A stretch of DNA of 36,017 nt from JAAYZB01 sp035379945. Lineage in GTDB: Bacteria > Bacillota_I > Bacilli_A > Izemoplasmatales > Hujiaoplasmataceae. Under the pieces are notes generated by a model. The model did no database searches, was not told the DNA's origin, and was given only the letters and a program-made list of their open reading frames with translations. The stretch is taken from assembly GCA_035379945.1 (NCBI GenBank), contig DAOSWG010000013.1, positions 1 to 36,017 on the forward strand. The letters are read 5' to 3'. The position numbers and the translations under genes are program-made. Positions 24,367 to 33,079 of this stretch are shown in pieces; within the stretch, counting starts at the first letter, position 1; each line of letters begins with the position of its first letter.

Positions 24367-25950
24367 TCAAAGCACGATTTCCACTTTGTTCTTTCCTTTG
24401 CTTTTAGATAGATACAAACCGTCATCCGAATCCTTGATATATCTTTCAAATGATTTTTTGACTACGCCGCTGGATCCGGAAACGCCGAAACTTGCACTTG
24501 TCTTTATCTTGCGTCCGTTGTATTCAAAAATATGCACATCAAGTTCCTGACGCATTTTTTCCGCCAATCCGGCCGCCTCCTCGGGCGCCTTGTTACGACA
24601 GAAGATTATGAATTCTTCGCCTCCGTAGCGGGCGAAAATATCGGTGTGATCCAGCATATTCGTAAAAAGCTCGGCCATTTTTTCCAAAATGAAATCTCCG
24701 GCCTGATGACCGTAAATGTCATTTATTTCCTTGAATTCGTCAAGATCGAACATGACAAACGAGAAATCCTCTTTTTTTAGTACAGCCTCATCAAACGCCG
24801 ACGCTGCCTTCAGATAAAAAACCCGGCGATTGAATATTTTTGTTAGATCGTCATAAGTTGCCGCGTTTTCCATCCTGGCCAATTCTTTTTTGTGGTCGGT
24901 GATATCGACATACTGTAACAGATATCCGAACGACTGTTTCCCGTCCTGTTTCAAGACTTCAAATCTGGCATTGAAATATCTGGTATCCCCATTTGTGTTC
25001 ACAAAGGTTTCGTGCTCGCCTTTTTTGATAAGGTCATCCCGAAAGTTCGAATCAATCCGATTGAAATCCTGAATATTCATCAGTTCCCGGAAATTAAATA
25101 TATTGCCATAATATTTTTTTGCCGTGTCATTTGCGCTGATCACGGTCATCGATTTGTCGAATATGAAAATAGGCACCGATACCGATTGGAAAAGTTGTCG
25201 GTATGCAAATGGAATCAGGTCGAAAAATTCGTACTTATAAAGGCAAGCCATCGCTAGTATCGTAATCGCAACCGAGGCGAAGGGAAGAATTCCGATCAAC
25301 GCGGTGTTTGATGACGACAGGGTATACACAAGAAATCCGAATGCAACAAGAGATGTGATCAAAAGAATTAGGATGTCTCTACGATGCACCGATTCCGTTT
25401 TCTGGAAAGTATCATAATAGTTGATGGCCGCTCCGAGGAACAGCAAAGCATCATATGCCGTCATAATGAAATAAAGACTGCCTTTTTCAAATATCAGCGT
25501 GCTGAATCCCGATCCGATACTGGCACTTGTTTCCATGCTGTGAGAGACAAAAAACAAACGCTGAAACCACGCTGTACCGGTGCTAGCGCCCCAAGGATAC
25601 ATCAGACTGGCGCATAAAACCAGGACGGGAACGACCAGGAACGGCCAATATTTTTGCATGGGAAGCATTCTGACTTTTGTTCTTTGCTGGATGGAAATCA
25701 GAAACCAGATAAGCGAAATGAAAGGCGCGGCTATATAACTAAAATGAGTGAAGATCAGCATTGATGATTCGGTATCGCTCAAAATGAATCCCCCGTAGGA
25801 CACCGAGAAAATACCATTAGCCAAAGCCAAAAGGCTTAATAATACAAAACCAAGCAACAATTCGCGTCTTGTAAGAGCAAAGACAACGGTTATGAACATG
25901 AACGATCCCATAGCAAAAAGAATGGCTGCCATCAGAAAATCATACCGCAT
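24367..25950 (-). CDS. Membrane diguanylate cyclase with PAS domain
   Basis: 527 residues. The N-terminal part (1-245) has seven to eight hydrophobic helices, resembling the 7TM sensor region found on some histidine kinases. A PAS domain follows (about 255-355; VPIFIFDKSMTVISANDTAKKYYG ... YLLQYVDITDHKKE) and then a GGDEF domain (about 365-527). The active-site loop is intact (RYGGEEF, GGEEF at 443-447), so synthesis of c-di-GMP is expected. The inhibitory I-site RxxD, five residues before GGEEF, reads DHTD, so Arg is missing and product inhibition through this site is unlikely. AAGGAGGG precedes the ATG; tex ends 33 nt upstream, so they are probably co-transcribed. It is the only c-di-GMP gene in the window. 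Confidence 0.9.
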   Translation of the reverse strand: MRYDFLMAAILFAMGSFMFITVVFALTRRELLLGFVLLSLLALANGIFSVSYGGFILSDTESSMLIFTHFSYIAAPFISLIWFLISIQQRTKVRMLPMQKYWPFLVVPVLVLCASLMYPWGASTGTAWFQRLFFVSHSMETSASIGSGFSTLIFEKGSLYFIMTAYDALLFLGAAINYYDTFQKTESVHRRDILILLITSLVAFGFLVYTLSSSNTALIGILPFASVAITILAMACLYKYEFFDLIPFAYRQLFQSVSVPIFIFDKSMTVISANDTAKKYYGNIFNFRELMNIQDFNRIDSNFRDDLIKKGEHETFVNTNGDTRYFNARFEVLKQDGKQSFGYLLQYVDITDHKKELARMENAATYDDLTKIFNRRVFYLKAASAFDEAVLKKEDFSFVMFDLDEFKEINDIYGHQAGDFILEKMAELFTNMLDHTDIFARYGGEEFIIFCRNKAPEEAAGLAEKMRQELDVHIFEYNGRKIKTSASFGVSGSSGVVKKSFERYIKDSDDGLYLSKSKGKNKVEIVL

Positions 25951-25983
25951 CTTTTTCCCTCCTTGTCGATTGAAGCATTGTGA

Positions 25984-28185
25984 TTAGTTTACATATGTGT
26001 TTGATTCAAAAGGATCGAGCATTGATAGTTGCAGTCGCTTACGCTCGAGATCAACCGAAAGCACCCACACTTTCACGATGTCTCCGACCGAAACCACTTC
26101 CAACGGATGCTTGACATATTTCTTGCTCATTTTCGATATATGCACAAGTCCCGCTTCCTTGATTCCGCAGTCGACGAAAGCACCGAAATCGACGACATTT
26201 CTCACGGTTCCCTGAAGTTCCATTCCCGGACGCAAATCCTCCAGTTTCAACAATTCGCTTTTCAGAAGCGGTTGCGGATACTGGTCGCGCAAGTCCCTGG
26301 TCGGTTGGGCAAATGCATCAAGCAAATCGTTTATCGTAATTGAATTCATTCCAAGCGAAGCGGCCAATTTATCGCGATTGGTTCCGGATATCTTCAACTG
26401 GCATCCGAGAGAACCGATATCTTCGGGTTTTATGGACAATGTCTTCAATATTGTCTTCGCAGTTTCATAACTTTCAGGATGGATCGGAGTTTTGTCAAGC
26501 GGATTGTCGGATTCCAGTATACGCAAAAATCCGACCGCCTGTTCAAATGTCTTTGGGCCCATCTGCGGAACATCCTTGATTTTCTCGCGGTTGGCAAAAG
26601 GACCGTGTTTTTCACGGTATGTGACAATGTTCGATGCCACATTTGCGGATAAGCCGGAAATGAATTTCAAAAGAGAGACCGAAGCGGTATTCACATCGAC
26701 GCCGACCTGATTGACCGCGGTCGACACAACGAAATCAAGAGAATCGGTTAATTTGTTTTGGGAAACATCATGCTGGTATTGTCCGACTCCGATTGATTTC
26801 GGATCAATCTTCACCAGTTCGCTCAAAGGATCCTGCATGCGTCTGGCAATACTGACGGCGGATCTCTCCTCGACCTGAAAATCGGGAAATTCCTGTCTGG
26901 CAAGATCGGAAGCCGAGTAAACCGAAGCTCCGGCTTCGCTGACGATGACATATTTGACCGGTCGGATCGCGGATTTAATCACACCGGCAATGAATGCTTC
27001 GGTTTCCCGGGAAGCGGTTCCGTTTCCGATGGCGATTATATCGATATCATATTTTTCCAGATAGGATTTTACTTTCTTGACTGAAGCCTCGACTTTAACT
27101 GGATCGATTTTTTCTCCCAATTTTGATTCATGGGGATAAATCACGCCTTTGTCGAGAAATTTTCCGAATTTATCCACTACGGCTAATTTGCATCCGGTGC
27201 GAAATGCCGGATCGACGCCAAGCACATTTTTCCCCTTTAAAGGCGGCTGCATCAGCAATGACCGTAGGTTCTCGGAAAAGATATGGATCGCTTGGTCTTC
27301 CGCTTTTTCTGAAAGGTCGCTTCTGATTTCCCTTTCGATCGAGGGAGCGATCAGACGCTTATATGCGTCATCGATCGCCTTTTTGACCAACTCTACACAT
27401 TCCGATTCTTTCTTTCCAATGAAATTACGTTCCAGATAATTAAGAACAGCTTGGGTTTCCACGGTGATTTTTACATTTACTACTTTTTCTTTCTCTGCTC
27501 GGTTCAAAGCAAGAATCCGGTAGAGTTTGATGCTTTTCAGCGGTTCTTCATATTCATAGTAATTTTTATAGGTTTGATAAGGATCGTCCGCATCCTTTTT
27601 CTTTGTCGACACAAGCGTCCCGTTATTGAAAGTGTATTCGCGAATCCATTTTCGGTATATTGCGTTGTCGGATATGTTTTCGGCGATAATATACATGGCG
27701 CCTTCCAAGGCCTCTTCCGCCGTTGGTACCGTTTCGTTTATGAAAGGCGCTGCAAGCTCTGCCAATGTTTTCCCGGACGGATAAGTGAGAATTATAACGG
27801 CCAGAGGCTCCAATCCTTTTTTGATCGCTTCAGTCGCTTTGGTTTTTTTCTTTTCTTTGTAAGGCCGGTAAATGTCCTCCAGGTCCACCAACTTTTCCGC
27901 TTTTTTGATCGCTTCCCGTACTTCTTCCGTTAGCATTCCTTTTTCATCGATCAGCCTGGTGATGTCATCCTTCCGTTTCAGGAAATTGACCTTGTATTCA
28001 TATTCTTTCTCGATTGCCCGAATACATTCCTCGTCAAGCGACCCAGTCATTTCTTTTCTGTATCTGGCAATGAACGGCACAGTCTGTCCTTCGCCTAAAA
28101 GGTCAAGGACGGCCTTGACCTGCGTGACTTTGATATTTTGGTTCGCGGCAACCTCCGCAATCAATTCTTCTGACAATATTTCCAT
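25984..28185 (-). CDS. tex: Tex family S1 RNA-binding protein
   Basis: 733-residue cytoplasmic nucleic acid-binding protein implicated in transcription/RNA metabolism. The N-terminal Tex region contains the VPFIARYRKEMTGSLDE signature (34-50). The YqgF-like nuclease-fold region is marked by GVDPAFRTGCKLAVVDKFGKFLD; helix-hairpin-helix repeats follow (about 490-560), and a C-terminal S1 domain (about 651-722) with GTVRNVVDFGAFVDCGIKEAGLVHIS. Length is normal for the family. GGGAGG lies upstream of the ATG. Confidence 0.95.
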   Translation of the reverse strand: MEILSEELIAEVAANQNIKVTQVKAVLDLLGEGQTVPFIARYRKEMTGSLDEECIRAIEKEYEYKVNFLKRKDDITRLIDEKGMLTEEVREAIKKAEKLVDLEDIYRPYKEKKKTKATEAIKKGLEPLAVIILTYPSGKTLAELAAPFINETVPTAEEALEGAMYIIAENISDNAIYRKWIREYTFNNGTLVSTKKKDADDPYQTYKNYYEYEEPLKSIKLYRILALNRAEKEKVVNVKITVETQAVLNYLERNFIGKKESECVELVKKAIDDAYKRLIAPSIEREIRSDLSEKAEDQAIHIFSENLRSLLMQPPLKGKNVLGVDPAFRTGCKLAVVDKFGKFLDKGVIYPHESKLGEKIDPVKVEASVKKVKSYLEKYDIDIIAIGNGTASRETEAFIAGVIKSAIRPVKYVIVSEAGASVYSASDLARQEFPDFQVEERSAVSIARRMQDPLSELVKIDPKSIGVGQYQHDVSQNKLTDSLDFVVSTAVNQVGVDVNTASVSLLKFISGLSANVASNIVTYREKHGPFANREKIKDVPQMGPKTFEQAVGFLRILESDNPLDKTPIHPESYETAKTILKTLSIKPEDIGSLGCQLKISGTNRDKLAASLGMNSITINDLLDAFAQPTRDLRDQYPQPLLKSELLKLEDLRPGMELQGTVRNVVDFGAFVDCGIKEAGLVHISKMSKKYVKHPLEVVSVGDIVKVWVLSVDLERKRLQLSMLDPFESNTYVN

Positions 28186-28209
28186 CTAGTCTCCGCCTCC
28201 CGTTAGCAT

Positions 28210-28237
28210 ATTATATTTATATCATATTAGGAGGCAA
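28210..28237 (-). promoter_or_regulatory. tex: tex promoter
   Basis: TTGCCT (28232-28237) and perfect TATAAT (28210-28215) on the minus strand with 16 nt spacing. Confidence 0.65.
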
Positions 28238-28270
28238 AAAGAAATATTTATCCCAGATTATTAAAATAAA

Positions 28271-28292
28271 AAAACCCATTTCTGGGTTTTTT
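28271..28292. terminator. Terminator after the thioredoxin-like gene
   Basis: AAACCCA TTTC TGGGTTT with A-run and T-run on both sides, directly behind the stop codon at 28298. Confidence 0.88.
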
Positions 28293-28297
28293 GTTTG

Positions 28298-28819
28298 TCA
28301 ATCATTGAATGGTTCGTATTCTCCGTCTTTTATTTGTTTCAACAGATTTACAACATCGTCAGTTCCGCTTACCCATTCATAGAAATCTCCATTGGCCACA
28401 ACCACCAACATCGGGGTCGTCAGGGTCGATTTCGAGATGTCGTCTAGGAATGTGTCCAGATATTCATCCTCGTCATCCATGTTTTCGATATCCACAAAAT
28501 ACACCATCGTTGAGTCGGAATTAATCTTGTCGGTATAACGCATCACTTTGTTTTTGATGTCGAGGCATGATTCGCATCCGCTGCCATAGAAATAAAGGAC
28601 ATAGTCTTGTAATTGATCTTCGTTTTCGTCTTCTTGGGTCAACAGTGTTTCGTATGCGGTCAAGTGAGTGTAGTTTTCATACTCCCATGATCCGTAAGTA
28701 CTCGCATAAAGATAAGCCGCAATCACAAACACAAAAACTACAGCAATGATTCCAACGATCACTCTGAGCAGCATTTGTTCCGGCGTTGTTTTTTTAAATC
28801 CTCTTCTGTATGTGGCCAT
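28298..28819 (-). CDS. Membrane-anchored thioredoxin-like protein (CESC)
   Basis: 173 residues. A basic N-terminus is followed by one transmembrane helix (about 17-39) and a domain facing outward. The thioredoxin fold is marked by YVLYFYGSGCESCLDIK with the redox motif CESC (82-85) and the cis-proline TTPM (P136). The acidic segment around residues 112-126 is unusual. The CESC pair suggests a disulfide/thiol role, e.g. in protein folding or reduction at the cell surface, but no partner (CcdA, DsbD, DsbB) is nearby. GAGGTG precedes the ATG. Confidence 0.82.
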   Translation of the reverse strand: MATYRRGFKKTTPEQMLLRVIVGIIAVVFVFVIAAYLYASTYGSWEYENYTHLTAYETLLTQEDENEDQLQDYVLYFYGSGCESCLDIKNKVMRYTDKINSDSTMVYFVDIENMDDEDEYLDTFLDDISKSTLTTPMLVVVANGDFYEWVSGTDDVVNLLKQIKDGEYEPFND

Positions 28820-28840
28820 ATTTTCACCTCAGCATTATTT

Positions 28841-28869
28841 ATTTTACCGAAAAAGCATGATTTATGCAA
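28841..28869 (-). promoter_or_regulatory. Promoter of the thioredoxin-like gene
   Basis: TTGCAT (28864-28869) and TAAAAT (28841-28846), 17 nt apart on the minus strand. Box sequences and spacing are the same as in the malE promoter. Confidence 0.7.
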
Positions 28870-28897
28870 GCACTATTTTCCTCTTGCTTTCCATATT

Positions 28898-29245
28898 TCA
28901 CATATCTTTCGTTTCCAGCACGCAAACTGCCGTCGCATAATCGTTTTCGTGGGATATCGACAAATGTATATTATGTTCCGGCCAACTCGGATATTTTAGC
29001 ACTGGTTGTCCGTTTTCATCGTTTATAATTATCGTTTCCCGGAAAGTCGCAACCAGTCCAACAGATGACAAAGCTTTGGTCAGGGCTTCCTTTGCGGCAA
29101 ACCGACCAGCCAAGAATTCCCGGCGTCTTTTTTCCGATCCAAATGTTTCGTACATCTTTCTTTCTTCACCAGATAATATCATGTCGATCATGTCTTCTTT
29201 AATACGATCAATTCTGACTATGTCCGTTCCGATTCCTGTAATCAT
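28898..29245 (-). CDS. acpS: Holo-[acyl-carrier-protein] synthase
   Basis: 115-residue phosphopantetheinyl transferase that activates acyl carrier protein. GIGTDIVRIDRI carries the metal-binding D8, and GRFAAKEALTKAL carries E53. Length is normal for AcpS. The ATG overlaps the whiA stop by 4 nt (ATGA) and has GAGGAGG 7 nt upstream. Last gene of the uvrA-hprK-lgt-whiA-acpS unit. Confidence 0.95.
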   Translation of the reverse strand: MITGIGTDIVRIDRIKEDMIDMILSGEERKMYETFGSEKRRREFLAGRFAAKEALTKALSSVGLVATFRETIIINDENGQPVLKYPSWPEHNIHLSISHENDYATAVCVLETKDM

Positions 29246-30192
29246 TTGCCTTCCTCCTCGATTCTGATTTGCAAGGCCAAATCCTTGATTGCCCGGAATC
29301 TATGATTGAGAGCGGATTTGGAAATCCGGTTGCCATAATGCTCTTCGGCGGCGTAACTCAATTCCAACAAAGTCGATTCAGGGTATTTCTTACGCAAAAA
29401 AATCGCTTGTTCGATGCTTTCCGGCAAATCATTCCTGTGATTTTGCTCAATTACTTCTATATATTCTAATTGTTTATTCGCTGCCTCGATCGCTTTCTTT
29501 TCGTTAGCGATGTCACAATTGATCACTCGGTTTATCGAATTCTTGAAATCGCGTTTGATCCGGTTGTCCTCGAATGTGAAAAGCGAATTTGTAGCATCGA
29601 CGACGCGAAGAAAGTCAGCTATTTTTTCTGCTTCTTTCATATACACAATATTTCCTCGTCGGTTTTTTGCGATTTTCGCATTCAGATCAAATTCGTTGGC
29701 CAAATGACCAATCTGCTCGGCTGCTTTTTCCGCGAATGTCTGGATCTCCAGATGATAAGCTGCCGTATCTGGATTATTGATGGATCCGCCGGCAAGAAAA
29801 GCGCCTCGTAGATAAGCTTTCTTGCAACATTCTTTTTTAATCAATTCCTTATCGGTAGCATGTGAAATCATTCCTGATTTGTCTATTATTGCAAGATCCG
29901 AAAGAATGTCATCGGCCGGCGGTTCCAGTCTAACAATATACATATCCTTTTTTTGCAATTTTGTCTGCTTCTTGCTCATTAAGGTGTAATTATCGTTATA
30001 AAGTTGGGTAACGAGCCCTATGACTCTCCTGACGACTGCCAGATTGGTTGATTGAAATTCGATTGCCATTCCGTTATTTGAGCGTTCTACCGTTCCTCCG
30101 ACGTGAAAAAGGGCGGATAGTTCCGCCTTGTTGCAACAGTCTAAATGTTTTAGACTGGACAATTCAGTTTTCACATCTGTGGAAAATGACAT
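29242..30192 (-). CDS. whiA: WhiA, DNA-binding cell division/sporulation-type regulator
   Basis: 316-residue WhiA. The N-terminal half has the degenerate LAGLIDADG-like fold with AYLRGAFLAGGSINNPDTAYHLEI-type motifs (about 127-150), and the C-terminal half has a helix-turn-helix (about 265-305; TLLELSYAAEEHYGNRISKSALNHRFRAIKDLA). GGAG lies 5 nt before the ATG. It follows lgt by 16 nt. In many Bacillota whiA lies beside rapZ and yvcK; those are absent here and hprK/lgt are the neighbours. Confidence 0.95.
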   Translation of the reverse strand: MSFSTDVKTELSSLKHLDCCNKAELSALFHVGGTVERSNNGMAIEFQSTNLAVVRRVIGLVTQLYNDNYTLMSKKQTKLQKKDMYIVRLEPPADDILSDLAIIDKSGMISHATDKELIKKECCKKAYLRGAFLAGGSINNPDTAAYHLEIQTFAEKAAEQIGHLANEFDLNAKIAKNRRGNIVYMKEAEKIADFLRVVDATNSLFTFEDNRIKRDFKNSINRVINCDIANEKKAIEAANKQLEYIEVIEQNHRNDLPESIEQAIFLRKKYPESTLLELSYAAEEHYGNRISKSALNHRFRAIKDLALQIRIEEEGK

Positions 30193-30208
30193 GTTTTCTC
30201 CGATAATT

Positions 30209-31489
30209 TCAGGCGTTTTCAGTTACGATCTGGTTTTGATCTTGTTTCGGGCATCCGAAACAACCCGGAATGGTTCCGTATGTTTTATCTTTGCGCTTAA
30301 TCCTGGTATAGACGCTGATCAGGATTCCGATCAAAATCATTATGGACGATGTGACGATGGCTGATTTGAAAGTGATTCCGAATAATTCGAATTCCAATGG
30401 GTCGGTTCTCATCATTTCGATAAAAATCCGCAATGCACCATACCAAACCAGATAGAAGGCAAACAAATCGCCGAAGTGAGCTTTCTTCAACCTTCTCAAT
30501 ACAAGCATGATCGCGAATCCGACAAGATTGATCGTCGATTCATAGAAGAATGTAGGATGATAATAACCATCCACTACTTCATGAAGTCCTTGTTCTATAT
30601 ACATGTTATTGACGATGAATTCGGGAATATGCAATGTATATCGAAGATAATTGTATTGTTGTTCGACAGTGAGCGCCGGATCTCCGTTCGCAAGCAAACC
30701 GCCAACCAGACCGCCGTGTGCTTCTTGATTAAAGAAGTTGCCCCAGCGTCCGAAAGCCTGAGCGATTATGAAACCGACCGCCATCATGTCTAAGACTTTC
30801 ATGAGATCCATTTTTCTCACTTTAGTATGGATTATCACACAAAGAATGGCCGTAAACAAAGCACCATGAATGGCTAAGCCGGCAAAGCCGAAGTTCTGGT
30901 AATCTCCATACGTGTGAAAATCAAACCATACCCCGTTGTGGAAACCGAAGATCATAGCCATGGTTTCGGAAAATGTATCGCCGACAAATTGATCCCACTC
31001 AAATACGACATACCACAATCGGGCCCCGATAATTGCTACCGGAACCGTCCAAAGAAATCCGTCAATCAAATCGTCCTGTTTAATGCCAAGCCGTTTGCAT
31101 TCCCTTAAGCCCATAAGCAACGCGACCACTATTCCTGTCAAAATGAACAGGGAATAAAACATCACTTCTCTTGTAAACACAGTAAAGGCGACATTGTCCA
31201 AGGTATATATCGGTTTGATCGTCGTATCCGAATTGATATCGGCATATTCACTTTCCCATACGCTCCATCTGGTGAAATATCGATCGCCGATGTCAAGCGG
31301 GTCGTCCGGTGTGACTATCGGGCAGACTTCGCCTTTATCACAAGTGAACGATGTGATTTCATTTCCATAATAATCGACGAACGTTACCGTGTACGTAGTC
31401 TGAGAATCGTCGGTGTTCTGACATCCGGTAAGAAAAATAGCCAATACCGCCACGATAAGAATTGTTCCGAATTTGATGGCTTTTTTCAT
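30209..31489 (-). CDS. lgt: Prolipoprotein diacylglyceryl transferase with lipobox and InlB-like N-terminal extension
   Basis: 426 residues, against roughly 270-290 for usual Lgt. Residues about 106-400 are Lgt: GARLWYV (155-161), IHG (207-209), the signature GRWGNFFNQE (247-256), HPTFFYE (311-317), and ALRIFIEMMRTDP with R354/R361. It transfers diacylglycerol to the Cys of prolipoproteins. The first 105 residues are extra: a hydrophobic signal with lipobox LTGC (Cys23), then an outside domain (33-95) whose YTVTFVDYYGNEITSFTCDKG...W...TTIKPIYT pattern matches InlB B-type/Listeria-Bacteroides repeats. So the enzyme appears to be its own substrate. The start overlaps the hprK stop by 4 nt (ATGA); GGGGAAGAG precedes it. 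Confidence 0.9.
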   Translation of the reverse strand: MKKAIKFGTILIVAVLAIFLTGCQNTDDSQTTYTVTFVDYYGNEITSFTCDKGEVCPIVTPDDPLDIGDRYFTRWSVWESEYADINSDTTIKPIYTLDNVAFTVFTREVMFYSLFILTGIVVALLMGLRECKRLGIKQDDLIDGFLWTVPVAIIGARLWYVVFEWDQFVGDTFSETMAMIFGFHNGVWFDFHTYGDYQNFGFAGLAIHGALFTAILCVIIHTKVRKMDLMKVLDMMAVGFIIAQAFGRWGNFFNQEAHGGLVGGLLANGDPALTVEQQYNYLRYTLHIPEFIVNNMYIEQGLHEVVDGYYHPTFFYESTINLVGFAIMLVLRRLKKAHFGDLFAFYLVWYGALRIFIEMMRTDPLEFELFGITFKSAIVTSSIMILIGILISVYTRIKRKDKTYGTIPGCFGCPKQDQNQIVTENA

Positions 31490-32433
31490 TTCTCTTCCCC
31501 GTTTCTTTTTCCGTTTTCCGCAATCTTGCGGCTGAGATTTTCGCTAAACTCATCCGACGACTGGTATCCGAGGCTTCGTGACTTGAATGCATATGCGGCT
31601 GCTTCGACCAAGGTTGCGGTATTTCTGGCTTCGGTTATTGGCAACCCGACATAAGGAACGTCGGTGTCGAAAATCCGTCTTGATTCTTGTTTGGTTCCCA
31701 AGCGGTCGAATTCTTTGTAATCATCCCATTTTTCCAATTCGACCATTAGAGAAATCTTTTTGGTTTCCCGGTAAGCCTTGACACCGAAAAGATAAATGAT
31801 ATTGACGATTCCGATTCCACGGATTTCAAGATATTTTTTTAGAAGTTCCGGCGCTTCGCCGATCAACACGCCTTTTTCGACCTGATATATTTCAACCATA
31901 TCGTCGGCTACGAGCATGTATCCGCGTCTTATCAGTTCCAAAGCGACTTCACTTTTTCCAAGGCCGCTCTCCCCGACAATCATTACACCAACGCCATTGA
32001 TGTCCAGAAGAACCCCATGAAGGGCTTTCCTTTCCGCCAACTTTGCCTGGAGAAAGGAAAACAGTTCACTAAAAAGCGAAGTGGTCGCATATGAACTTTT
32101 AAGGACCGGAATATCGAATTCGTCGCCCAGTTCCAAAAACAGTTTGGGCACGGCGACATTGGTGGAAAACACGAATGCCGGCGGTTCCTTGGCAAATAGT
32201 TCGCGGACCCTGGCTTTTTGGTCGTTTTCCTTAAGCCAATGGAAATAGGTCATTTCCTTGGACCCGATGATCTGAATGCGGTCGTGTTCGTAAAAATCGA
32301 ACATCCCCGCCAGTTCCACACCGGGCTTGGAAAGATTCGGGTTGTCAACGATTCTGTTGACTCCGTTTTTGCCGGCTAGGATCTCAAGTTTCATTCCTGT
32401 CATTATTTGCTGGATAGTGAGCATATTTGCCAT
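31486..32433 (-). CDS. hprK: HPr kinase/phosphorylase
   Basis: 315-residue bifunctional enzyme that phosphorylates HPr on Ser and controls carbon catabolite repression in Gram-positives. Walker A GESGLGKS (154-161), catalytic His139, D177-D178, and the family signature EIRGIGIVNI (203-212) are all present. AAGGGGTG precedes the ATG by 8 nt. Its presence means CcpA-type catabolite control may act on the carbohydrate locus in this same region (inference). Confidence 0.95.
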   Translation of the reverse strand: MANMLTIQQIMTGMKLEILAGKNGVNRIVDNPNLSKPGVELAGMFDFYEHDRIQIIGSKEMTYFHWLKENDQKARVRELFAKEPPAFVFSTNVAVPKLFLELGDEFDIPVLKSSYATTSLFSELFSFLQAKLAERKALHGVLLDINGVGVMIVGESGLGKSEVALELIRRGYMLVADDMVEIYQVEKGVLIGEAPELLKKYLEIRGIGIVNIIYLFGVKAYRETKKISLMVELEKWDDYKEFDRLGTKQESRRIFDTDVPYVGLPITEARNTATLVEAAAYAFKSRSLGYQSSDEFSENLSRKIAENGKRNGEEK

Positions 32434-32440
32434 TTGGTTT

Positions 32441-33010
32441 TCACCCCTTGTGACTTTTCCGGCGGGAAAAGTTGATTTTCCTAATTATTATCGCATAGGC
32501 AGCCTTCACAATCATCCTGACAATCTGAAACACAACCACGAAGACTATCGGATAAAGCTGATTTGCGAAAGAAAACGAGTTTTTGAAAATGACTAGATCA
32601 ATGAAATAGAAAAACAAGATATTGAGCAAAAAGAAGACCAGTCCCGATGAATAGAGCACGATCTTTTGATAGTGTTTGAAAAACAGCCATTTGTATGCTT
32701 CTTCGTAAACGGTGAAAATCGCCGCCACGATAAGATATATGTAATCTACTCTGGCTTCTCCCAGAGAAAAAAGCTTCATCAGAATATAGATAAGAATGAA
32801 ATTTACCAGGTAACTGACAACCAGGTTTATCGGCAGGCTGGAAGAATATTTGGCCGCCAGGTCGATACGGATCATGCCGTCATTCTGGCTTTGAATTTTC
32901 TTCTGCTGCTTTTTTTCCTCTTTGTGTTGCTGCCGGACAATTTCAATCATCTTTTCCAATTCTTCAATTTCTTTATGAAGGTCCCTGTCTTCGCCTTCGT
33001 CTTTGTTCAT
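32441..33010 (-). CDS. Membrane protein with N-terminal coiled coil, unknown function
   Basis: 189 residues. A charged, heptad-like N-terminus (about 8-42, IEELEKMIEIVRQQHKEEKKQQKK) predicts a coiled coil, followed by four membrane helices (about 62-82, 88-108, 118-142, 151-171) and a basic tail. I do not recognise a family. It lies 7 nt before hprK, inside the uvrA-hprK-lgt unit, so it is probably expressed with them. Confidence 0.7.
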   Translation of the reverse strand: MNKDEGEDRDLHKEIEELEKMIEIVRQQHKEEKKQQKKIQSQNDGMIRIDLAAKYSSSLPINLVVSYLVNFILIYILMKLFSLGEARVDYIYLIVAAIFTVYEEAYKWLFFKHYQKIVLYSSGLVFFLLNILFFYFIDLVIFKNSFSFANQLYPIVFVVVFQIVRMIVKAAYAIIIRKINFSRRKSHKG

Positions 33011-33025
33011 TTCAAAACTCCGATC

Positions 33026-33056
33026 ATGCCTTTATAAAGGCATATCATTATGATAT
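33026..33056. repeat. Two adjacent palindromes between uvrA and the coiled-coil gene
   Basis: ATGCCTTTATAAAGGCAT (33026-33043) is a perfect 18-bp palindrome. ATATCATTATGATAT (33042-33056) is a 15-bp palindrome with a one-base centre and overlaps it. They fill the 69-nt gap after uvrA. No T-run follows, so an ordinary terminator is unlikely; an operator or RNA processing site is possible. Confidence 0.6.
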
Positions 33057-33079
33057 CACATGACAACTTGATTTTCGAG

